Assembly (NCBI GenBank): GCA_021648725.1
Contig: JAKISF010000001.1
Coordinates: 1 to 64,000, forward strand
Length of the DNA stretch: 64,000 nt
Direction of reading: 5' to 3'
Source: Bacteroidales bacterium
GTDB lineage: Bacteria; Bacteroidota; Bacteroidia; Bacteroidales; JAADGE01
Shown here: positions 57,669-64,000 of the stretch, piece after piece
How the letters are laid out: each line of letters starts with the position of its first letter
Position numbering within the stretch: position 1 is the first letter of the stretch
Position numbers and translations under genes: made by a program
The notes under the pieces: model-generated
Told to the model about the DNA's origin: nothing
The model's database searches: none
Seen by the model: the letters and a program-made list of their open reading frames with translations, nothing else

Positions 57669-59771
57669 ATGAAAAAAAAACACTTTATTCTCACAATTTC
57701 AATATTAATATTGGGGCTGTTATATGCTGATGCACAGGTTACTCAAATCTTCAAAGATGATTTTAACGATAATAAAAACAAATGGCTTCAAAATGAATTA
57801 TTTAAAATAAAGAACGGAAACTTTTATATTTCTTGCGAGTCAAAATATATTTTCAGAATGGCTTTTCAAGAACTGGCATTTAACAGCAAAAAAGATTATT
57901 ACATAGAAACAAGAATTAAGCAAACAGAAGGTTCCTTAAAAGAAGGTTACGGCATAGTTTGGGGAACAGCTTCATGGAAAAACAGTTTGATTTTTGATAT
58001 AGCATCAGAAGGCTGGTTCAGAATATACGGATATAAAAACGGAAAGCTTTTCTACATAAAAAAAGCAACCTGGAAAAAAGACATAATTAAAGCCAAATAT
58101 TCATATAATAAGTTGGCAATTAAAAAAACAGGCAATTATATGTATTTCTACATTAACGGAACAAAAGTCTTTTCAACATCTTCTTATGATTTTTCAGGAT
58201 ATAATACAGGTTTAATTGTCGGGCAAGAATGTACTGCAGCATCAGATTATTTCTTAGTTAAAGCCGAAAAAAAATCAATAAACCTTGTAAGCAGTAATAT
58301 TTCAAAATATTCAAAGGAAAACATGGGCTTAAATATTAATTCCCCGTATTCTGAAATTGCACCGGTTATTTCTCCTGACGGCAAAACACTATATATTGCA
58401 AGAGCAAACCATCCTTTAAATGAAAAACCGATAAGCAAATATGATATTTGGTATTCAACAAAAAACTCAAACGGAACTTGGTCAAAACTAAAAAAAGCTC
58501 CGAAACCTTTAAATAATTCCGGAGATAATGTTGTAATTTCAGTTACTCCTGATAATAACACTCTGTTTTTGGAAACATTGTATAACTCTGACGGAAGTTT
58601 TAAAAGCGATCAAGGAATATCAGTTTCATACCGAACAGTTAACGGATGGAGCATACCAAAAAAAATAAACATTAAAAATTATTACAACAATAATATTTAC
58701 GAAAGTTTTGCATTTACCGGAAATCAAAGCGTGCTTGTAATGTCAATAGAAAGGAATGACAGTTACGGTGAAAAAGATATGTATGTAAGTTTTCTCCAAA
58801 ACGACGGATCATACAGCGAACCAAAAAACATGGGACCTGTATTAAACAGTTATCTCGGAGAAGGAACACCATATATCGCACCCGATAATAAAACAATGTA
58901 TTTCTATTCATTTACTGAAGCAGGTTACGGAGATGCTGACATTTTTGTGTCTAAACGATTAGATAACTCTTGGACAAAATGGAGTACTCCGAAAAATCTC
59001 GGTAAAAAAATTAATTCTGACCAATGGGATGTTTATTATACAGTTGCTGCCGAAGGAGACTACGCATATCTTGTTTCATCTAAAACATCTTTCGGAAATG
59101 AAGATATTTTTAAAATTAAACTGAGAGATGAAGAAAAACCCGAGCCGGTAGTTATTGTTTACGGAAAAGTTTTGGATAATAAAACAAAAAAGCCAATTTC
59201 GGCACCTATTGTTTATGAAAATGATAAAACCGGCAAAATTGAAGGACAAGCAAGATCAAATCCTAAAACCGGAGAATATAAAATTGTATTACCTTACGGA
59301 GTAAAATATAATATAAGAGCAAATAAAGACGGTTATTTTGCTATGAATGAAGCAATTGACTTAAGAGCAGTAAAAGATTATAAAGAAGTGAAAAAAAACC
59401 TGTTTATGTCTCCGCTTGAAAAGGAAGAAGCAATACTTTTAAAAGATGTAAACTTTTATACCACAAAAGCAACACTTCTTCCTGCATCATACCCTGAATT
59501 AAACCGACTTGTTAAATTAATGAAAAAGAATACTGCGTTGGTAATTGAAATTCAGGGGCATACAGAAGCAACACCGGGTTACGAAAAGCAATTAATGTAT
59601 TTGTCAGAAAAGAGAGCAGAAGCCGTTAAGCAATATTTAATATTAAAAGGAATAAGCTCATCCAGAATAAAAAAGAAAGCATTCGGAGGAACAAAACCCA
59701 TTGCAGATAATAACTCAGAAGGAGGACGTAAAAAAAACAGAAGAGTTGAGTTTAAAATATTACAAAAATAA
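57669..59771 (+). CDS. OmpA-family protein with PD40 repeats and LamG-like domain
   Basis: It is 700 aa, starting 6 bp after the sensor kinase stop, so probably in the same transcript. It has a signal peptide (ending LLYADAQ) and a LamG/3-keto-disaccharide-hydrolase-like beta-sandwich (about 25-205, DDFNDNKNKWLQN...GYGIVWG...YFYINGTKVF). PD40-type beta-propeller repeats follow (ISPDGKTLYIARANHP, VTPDNNTLFLETLY, IAPDNKTMYFYSF). A regulatory-like domain (VIVYGKVLDNKTKKPISAPIVYEN) precedes an OmpA domain (about 590-700, VIEIQGHTEATPGYEK...LSEKRAEAVKQYLILKGISSSRIKKKAFG). It is anchored at the outer membrane and peptidoglycan. Confidence 0.87.
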   Translation: MKKKHFILTISILILGLLYADAQVTQIFKDDFNDNKNKWLQNELFKIKNGNFYISCESKYIFRMAFQELAFNSKKDYYIETRIKQTEGSLKEGYGIVWGTASWKNSLIFDIASEGWFRIYGYKNGKLFYIKKATWKKDIIKAKYSYNKLAIKKTGNYMYFYINGTKVFSTSSYDFSGYNTGLIVGQECTAASDYFLVKAEKKSINLVSSNISKYSKENMGLNINSPYSEIAPVISPDGKTLYIARANHPLNEKPISKYDIWYSTKNSNGTWSKLKKAPKPLNNSGDNVVISVTPDNNTLFLETLYNSDGSFKSDQGISVSYRTVNGWSIPKKINIKNYYNNNIYESFAFTGNQSVLVMSIERNDSYGEKDMYVSFLQNDGSYSEPKNMGPVLNSYLGEGTPYIAPDNKTMYFYSFTEAGYGDADIFVSKRLDNSWTKWSTPKNLGKKINSDQWDVYYTVAAEGDYAYLVSSKTSFGNEDIFKIKLRDEEKPEPVVIVYGKVLDNKTKKPISAPIVYENDKTGKIEGQARSNPKTGEYKIVLPYGVKYNIRANKDGYFAMNEAIDLRAVKDYKEVKKNLFMSPLEKEEAILLKDVNFYTTKATLLPASYPELNRLVKLMKKNTALVIEIQGHTEATPGYEKQLMYLSEKRAEAVKQYLILKGISSSRIKKKAFGGTKPIADNNSEGGRKKNRRVEFKILQK

Positions 59772-59773
59772 AA

Positions 59774-60307
59774 TCAATAAAATTTCTCAGTTTTAAAACG
59801 ATATATTTCTAAATTATCAATGCCGTTTTGAATAATACCGGCTTTTCGTTTAATAATTCTGATTTGTTCATCAACAGTTTCAACACCTTCTATTTTTGGA
59901 AGTAAAACACCTCTTCTGTTATAATTATCAGAGATTATTGCTCCGTAAACTTTCGGATTTAACATAGAAATGTCTTTAATAAGTTCAGGAGGAGATAAAA
60001 CTTCAACAGAAATTATTATTTTTCCCAGTTCTTTTTTTGTCAGTTTACCAAATCTACTGTCAAAAAAAGCAGCAGAAACAGCATTATTTATAATTTCAAT
60101 ATATAAATTTTTATAAACGGGTTTTATTGTTCCGATGCAACCTCTCAGCTCTCCGGTATCTGTTTTAAGAGTAACAAAACAAGAACTCTGTCTATTTAAT
60201 AACGCCGGAACTGTTTGACTTTTAATGATATTTGTGCTGTTGTTTGATATATACTCATTGATTGCCTCAAAGGCAGTTTTTGTATATATGGTTTTGGAAA
60301 TAAACAT
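59774..60307 (-). CDS. AMMECR1 domain protein
   Basis: It is 177 aa. The AMMECR1 signature is GELRGCIGTI (LRGCIG, about residue 54), with the SCFVTLKTDTGELRG start and a VLLPKIEGVETVDEQIRIIKRKAGI end. In many bacteria this domain occurs with Memo and a radical-SAM partner (AmmeMemoRadiSam), but neither is adjacent. The biochemical role is unsettled. It is convergent with the OmpA gene, 2 bp apart. Confidence 0.88.
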   Translation of the reverse strand: MFISKTIYTKTAFEAINEYISNNSTNIIKSQTVPALLNRQSSCFVTLKTDTGELRGCIGTIKPVYKNLYIEIINNAVSAAFFDSRFGKLTKKELGKIIISVEVLSPPELIKDISMLNPKVYGAIISDNYNRRGVLLPKIEGVETVDEQIRIIKRKAGIIQNGIDNLEIYRFKTEKFY

Positions 60308-60564
60308 CAGTTTTTTATTAAGTTTTGTATTTTATCAAAAAATATATTTGTTATTCAGAAAATATATTATATTTGTCAATGAAAAAGCAAGAATAAAATC
60401 TAAATATATGATAAATTTAAAGTTTTTGAATTAATATTTGTCTAAAAATTTTGTATTTTAAAAAAATAGGATTTATTTTGCATAGTATAATAATTTTAAG
60501 ATAGTTTTCGTTTAAACCAAGAAACCCTTTCTTTATTATATATAATAAACTTAAAAATAGTTTT
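60308..60564. other. AT-rich region upstream of the PID-CTERM gene
   Basis: A 257-bp gap between divergent genes. TATATTTG at 60368-60375 could be a plus-strand -7 box, but only a four-codon frame follows it. The 18-bp palindrome at its end is listed separately. Nothing else is seen. Confidence 0.3.
60532..60549. promoter_or_regulatory. 18-bp perfect palindrome before the PID-CTERM gene
   Basis: TTTATTATATATAATAAA, 15 bp before the ATG at 60565. It contains only A and T, so chance cannot be excluded. Confidence 0.35.
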
Positions 60565-60765
60565 ATGAAAAAGACTTTACTGGCACTTGTATTTGTTTTT
60601 ACTTTATTAGTATTACCCATATTTATAAAAAATGCATCGGCACAACCGCCGCCGCCGCCGCCGCAAGATATTCCTATTGACGGAGGATTGTTTTTATTAA
60701 TTGCAGCAGGTGCAACATACGGTGCAAGGAAATTATATAAACAACAAAAAGAAATTGATGATTAA
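60565..60765 (+). CDS. PID-CTERM small exported protein
   Basis: It is 66 aa. A signal peptide (residues 1-26, ending NASA) is followed by a six-Pro run (28-33) and PIDGG (37-41). A short hydrophobic segment (LFLLIAAGATYGA) and a basic end (RKLYKQQKEIDD) close it. PIDGG plus hydrophobic helix plus basic tail is the PID-CTERM sorting signature of Bacteroidota. The whole mature protein is therefore little more than the sorting signal. The sorting enzyme is not known to me and no obvious candidate is in the window. A strong terminator follows, so it is a real monocistronic gene. Confidence 0.8.
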   Translation: MKKTLLALVFVFTLLVLPIFIKNASAQPPPPPPQDIPIDGGLFLLIAAGATYGARKLYKQQKEIDD

Positions 60766-60790
60766 TATAAGTCAGAATATTATTATATTA

Positions 60791-60820
60791 AAAGGCTCGC
60801 AATATTGCGAGCCTTTTTTT
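60791..60820 (+). terminator. Terminator of the PID-CTERM gene
   Basis: The perfect stem AAAGGCTCGCAATATTGCGAGCCTTT (each arm 13 bases including the turn) with a T run. Confidence 0.93.
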
Positions 60821-60881
60821 AGGTTTTAAAAATAATATTTCTTATATTTGGTAATAATTTATAAACCTAAAATTAATTTAA

Positions 60882-61451
60882 ATGGATTTATCACTTTGGT
60901 GGGACAACCTGTCCGCACTTCAAAAAGTACATTGGGGAATTGCATTACCTTCCACAGTAATATTTGTAATTCAACTTATAATGACATTAACCGGTGGTGA
61001 CGGACATGACGGAGACTTAGATCATGACGGTGATCATGGCGACGGTATGAATATATTTTCCGTAAAAAGCGTATTGGCTTTTTTAATGTTTTACGGTTGG
61101 AGCGGTTTAGCCGCAATTGAAAAAGGGAATTTGGCTTGGTGGGGAGTAAGCGGAATTTCACTTGTTGTCGGTCTTGTTATGATGCTTTTTACGGCATGGC
61201 TGTTTTTTATGCTTCTTAAACTTCAAGAAAGCGGAACCATGAAAATTGAAAATGCAATAGGCAAAGAAGGAGAAGTGTATTTAACAATTCCGGCAAAGAA
61301 AAACGGAAACGGAAAAATACAGATTATTATTCAAGGCGGATACAAAACATTAGATGCAATTACAGAAGATATTGAAGATATTGAAATCGGAACATTCATT
61401 GAAGTTGTTGACATCGTAAATGATACCCTAATTGTTAAGCGAAAGAGGTAA
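60882..61451 (+). CDS. NfeD/YuaF-like membrane protein
   Basis: It is 189 aa with three membrane segments (about 20-38, 62-82, 88-110) and a C-terminal OB-fold (about 118-189, AIGKEGEVYLTIPAKKNGNGKIQIIIQGGYKTLDAITEDIEDIEIGTFIEVVDIVNDTLIVKRK). That is the NfeD-type arrangement that partners flotillins. An Asp/His/Gly-rich extramembrane loop, DGHDGDLDHDGDHGDG, lies at about residues 40-56 and could bind metal. It lies 49 bp before the flotillin gene, as in yuaF-floT. Confidence 0.8.
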   Translation: MDLSLWWDNLSALQKVHWGIALPSTVIFVIQLIMTLTGGDGHDGDLDHDGDHGDGMNIFSVKSVLAFLMFYGWSGLAAIEKGNLAWWGVSGISLVVGLVMMLFTAWLFFMLLKLQESGTMKIENAIGKEGEVYLTIPAKKNGNGKIQIIIQGGYKTLDAITEDIEDIEIGTFIEVVDIVNDTLIVKRKR

Positions 61452-61499
61452 GTTAAAACTAAATCAGTAAATCATTTTTTCACATAAATAAAAATTAAT

Positions 61500-62960
61500 A
61501 TGGATTTCTTAGTAATTATTACAGTTTTAGCAGTATTAATGCTGTTAGGGTTTTTTGCATTTCTTGTAAAAAGATATAAACGTTGTCCTTCAGACAGAAT
61601 ACTTGTCGTTTACGGAAAAGTCGGCGGCGGCGGAAGAACAGCAAAATGTGTTCACGGCGGTGCTTCATTTGTTATTCCGATAATTCAGGATTATGAATTT
61701 TTAGACTTAACACCTATACCGATTGAAATTGGCTTAGAAAACGCATTAAGTAAACAAAATATTCGTGTAAACGTTCCTTCAAGATTTATGGTAGGTGTTT
61801 CGACAGAACCCGGAGTAATGCAAAATGCAGCCGAAAGACTTTTGGGATTAACACAAGCAGAAATCAGACATCTCGCTGCCGATATTATTTTCGGACAATT
61901 GAGAGTTGTTATTGCCACTATGGATATTGAAGAAATTAATTCAGACAGAGAAAAATTCTTAACAAATGTATCTTCAAGTGTTGAGCATGAATTAAGAAAA
62001 ATCGGATTAAAATTAATTAATGTAAATGTTACTGATATTACTGATGATGCCGGGTACATAGAAGCTTTGGGGAAAGAAGCAACTTCAGGAGCTGTGAATG
62101 ATGCTAAAAAGCAAGTTGCAGAAAAAAACAGAGACGGAGAAATCGGACAAGCAAATGCTCAAAGGGATCAAAGAATTAAAGTTGCGGAAGCAAATTCAGA
62201 TGCACAAATCGGAGAGGCAAATGCAGAACAAAACAGACGTACGAACATTGCATTTGCTAATGCGAAAGCAATTGAAGGTGAGAACCTTGCAAAAGTATCT
62301 ATTGCAGATACAAATGCCGAAAGAATGAAAAGAGAAGCTGAAGCCGAAAAAATTTCTGTTACTGCCGAAAAAGTTAATGAAGCACAAGCAAGGCAAGCAG
62401 CTTATGACGCAGAAAAACAAGCTGAACTTAAACGTGCCGAAAGAGAAGCTGCAACCCAACATGCAAACATCATTGTTCCTGCTCAAATAGAAAAGCAAAA
62501 AGTAGAAATTGAAGCTGAAGCCGAAGCCGAAAGACAAAGAAGAATTGCAAAAGGAGAGGCTGATGCTATTTTCCTCGAAATGCAAGCAGAAGCAAGAGGT
62601 AACTTTGAAATATTAAGCAAACAAGCTGAGGGTTACAAATTAATGGTAGAATCAACAGGCGAAAATGCAAGAGATGCAGTATTGTTGATGATTGCTGAAA
62701 AACTTCCCCAAATTGTTGAAACTCAGGTTGAAGCAATCAAAAATATTAAAATTGATAAAGTTACGGTTTGGGAAAACGGAAACGGTGACGGAAACGGAAC
62801 TTCAACAGCTAACTTTATGAAAGGAATGATGGGGGCTGTTCCGCCTTTGGAAGATTTATTTAATCTTGCAGGTATGAACTTACCAAATTATTTAAAAGGA
62901 AAATCAACTGATGAGGTTCAAGATGCCGAAGTTGTAAAACCTAAAAATAAGAAAGCTTAA
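61500..62960 (+). CDS. Flotillin-family membrane scaffold protein
   Basis: It is 486 aa. The N-terminal membrane hairpin (about 3-20) is followed by an SPFH/PHB domain (about 30-200, CPSDRILVVYGKVGG...KCVHGGASFVIPIIQDYEFLDL). A long Ala/Glu-rich coiled coil (about 200-380, with repeated EANAEQNRRTNIAFANAKA-type heptads) and a C-terminal oligomerisation part complete it. The coiled coil oligomerises into membrane microdomain scaffolds. It is paired with the NfeD-like gene in front. Confidence 0.92.
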   Translation: MDFLVIITVLAVLMLLGFFAFLVKRYKRCPSDRILVVYGKVGGGGRTAKCVHGGASFVIPIIQDYEFLDLTPIPIEIGLENALSKQNIRVNVPSRFMVGVSTEPGVMQNAAERLLGLTQAEIRHLAADIIFGQLRVVIATMDIEEINSDREKFLTNVSSSVEHELRKIGLKLINVNVTDITDDAGYIEALGKEATSGAVNDAKKQVAEKNRDGEIGQANAQRDQRIKVAEANSDAQIGEANAEQNRRTNIAFANAKAIEGENLAKVSIADTNAERMKREAEAEKISVTAEKVNEAQARQAAYDAEKQAELKRAEREAATQHANIIVPAQIEKQKVEIEAEAEAERQRRIAKGEADAIFLEMQAEARGNFEILSKQAEGYKLMVESTGENARDAVLLMIAEKLPQIVETQVEAIKNIKIDKVTVWENGNGDGNGTSTANFMKGMMGAVPPLEDLFNLAGMNLPNYLKGKSTDEVQDAEVVKPKNKKA

Positions 62961-63045
62961 AAATAAAGTAAATATTAATATTTTGAAACTTGGAATTTGA
63001 AGTAAAATTTAAATTTCAAGTTTCTCGTTTAAAGTTTTTCGGAAT

Positions 63046-63462
63046 ATGAAATCTTACAGAAAAGAACTTTGGTTTAATACAACAAGTCGTCGCCAATTAA
63101 TTAATATTACAAGAGAAGTTCAAAGTGAAATCAATGAAAGCGGTATTAATGAGGGATTTGTACTTGTTAATGCAATGCATATAACTGCAAGCGTTTTTAT
63201 AAATGATGATGAATCCGGTTTACATCAAGATTATGAAAATTGGTTAGAGAAACTTGCTCCGGAAAAACCTTATTCGCAATATAATCATAATACTTATGAA
63301 GATAATGCCGATGCACACCTAAAAAGGACGATTATGGGACGAGAAGTTGTTGTTGCAATAACAAACGGTAAACTTGATTTCGGACCTTGGGAGCAAATCT
63401 TTTACGGAGAATTTGACGGTAAAAGACGAAAACGAGTTTTGGTAAAAATAATCGGAGAATAA
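63046..63462 (+). CDS. YjbQ family protein
   Basis: It is 138 aa, one domain. The family signature [28 protein letters not shown] is followed by [60 protein letters not shown]. The His/Asp/Glu positions of the active site are kept. Some relatives have thiamine phosphate synthase activity, but the physiological role is not settled. Confidence 0.9.
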   Translation: MKSYRKELWFNTTSRRQLINITREVQSEINESGINEGFVLVNAMHITASVFINDDESGLHQDYENWLEKLAPEKPYSQYNHNTYEDNADAHLKRTIMGREVVVAITNGKLDFGPWEQIFYGEFDGKRRKRVLVKIIGE

Positions 63463-63469
63463 TTATTCG

Positions 63470-64000
63470 TTACGGTAACTTTATTTTGTTAATAAGAGGA
63501 TTTGCATAAATACCGTAAAATATATTTTCTAATAAATCATTTTCACCTTTTATTGAATTAATGATTTTTTTACATTGAAATCTTAGTTTTGTTTCATCTT
63601 CTTTAAGATATTTTTTCTCACGTAAAGATTTTTTTGAATTTGTTAAGATGTCAAATGCAATATAATTGTTTTTGGTCAGTTTAAAATTGTCGTATATTTC
63701 TTTATCAATAAGCTCAGACAATTTTTGAATGTTTATGTTTCTGTTAGTATCTTTATTAAACTTCTGAATTTCTGAATTGACACATTCCCCGAAAGATATA
63801 CAAACTCTGCCTTTAATATTATATAAACCTCGCCCCATATCCTCTAAATCGTCTTCTAAAGTTTTATGATATTTTTTACCTTGTAATTTTGAATATGTCG
63901 ATGCAATTTTTGATTCAATTGTGGGTTCATATTCATAAGAAATACTAACGGGAACTATATTTAATTCTGAAAAATCCTTTATAAAATTATTTGTTCCGCT
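63470..64000 (-). CDS. Acyltransferase C-terminal part (truncated by window edge)
   Basis: The minus-strand frame is open to the last base of the window and ends at 63470 (176 codons visible), so the 5' part lies beyond 64000. Visible sequence begins SGTNNFIKDFSELNIVPVSISYEYEPTIESKIAS and continues MGRGLYNIKGRVCISFGE. That matches the C-terminal third of Bacteroidota 1-acyl-glycerol-3-phosphate acyltransferase-like proteins, where an NIVPVSISYEYDP-type strand follows the catalytic domain. The catalytic HX4D motif would be upstream and is not seen. An internal ATG at 63838 is not the start. Confidence 0.6.
   Translation of the reverse strand, partial: SGTNNFIKDFSELNIVPVSISYEYEPTIESKIASTYSKLQGKKYHKTLEDDLEDMGRGLYNIKGRVCISFGECVNSEIQKFNKDTNRNINIQKLSELIDKEIYDNFKLTKNNYIAFDILTNSKKSLREKKYLKEDETKLRFQCKKIINSIKGENDLLENIFYGIYANPLINKIKLP

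Noticed and set aside
60368-60397. Short frame after a TATATTTG box upstream of the PID-CTERM gene
   Set aside because: The ATG at 60380 is followed by only four more codons before a stop, so no peptide gene can be supported.

Overview
The window is a stretch of a Bacteroidota chromosome, most likely a Bacteroidales/Marinilabiliales-type marine or sediment bacterium. The sequence is AT-rich. Exported proteins end in type IX secretion (T9SS) sorting domains, several genes are preceded by the Bacteroidota -7 box TAnnTTTG, and there is a PID-CTERM small protein, a MaeB malic enzyme and many OmpA/Omp85-type envelope proteins. These assignments come from reading the sequence only; no database search was run.

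Layout. (1) 1-8.4 kb is accessory DNA, almost all on the minus strand. It holds a small unknown gene, a large T9SS-exported BNR-repeat protein split by an intact IS4-family insertion sequence (1381-2878, 10-bp target duplication), a small membrane-anchored protein, a Fic-wHTH protein with a tandem operator in its promoter, a degenerate repeat field, and a tyrosine-recombinase remnant lying against a tRNA-Val gene. (2) 8.6-16 kb is core: malic enzyme, a DUF3179 protein, an LtaS-like phosphotransferase and GroEL without GroES. (3) 16.1-20.6 kb is an ECF sigma factor operon with a probable membrane anti-sigma protein and three envelope proteins. (4) 20.7-27.5 kb has a DUF3108 protein, a lipocalin-like lipoprotein, a coiled-coil/Omp85 gene pair and alaS. 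(5) 27.6-38.3 kb has a cold-shock gene, a Crp/Fnr regulator and a nitrate-to-ammonium respiration block: napA-G-H-B-D, a porin, then nrfH-nrfA. (6) 38.3-53.8 kb is mixed core: aroA, a GNAT, a methyltransferase, T9SS and lipoproteins, an LpxL-like acyltransferase, a CASTOR/POLLUX-type channel, a GMC oxidoreductase, an MtfA-like protease, a SatD-like/DUF3307 pair with three phased operators, an XdhA-like subunit and enolase. (7) 53.9-64 kb has a TPR hybrid histidine kinase, a PD40-OmpA protein, AMMECR1, a PID-CTERM peptide, an NfeD/flotillin pair, YjbQ and a truncated acyltransferase at the edge.

How the parts work together. The clearest system is dissimilatory nitrate reduction to ammonium. 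NapA/NapB reduce nitrate with electrons from NapGH (no NapC is present), and NrfHA reduces nitrite to ammonium. A 14-bp palindrome related to GTAACATATGGTAC lies exactly 22 bp upstream of a TAnnTTTG-like box in front of napA, the porin and nrfH. This is the geometry expected of class II activation by a Crp/Fnr-type protein, and such a gene sits just upstream of napA. Two other self-contained regulatory cassettes stand out: the fic promoter repeats and the phased operators before the SatD-like/DUF3307 pair.
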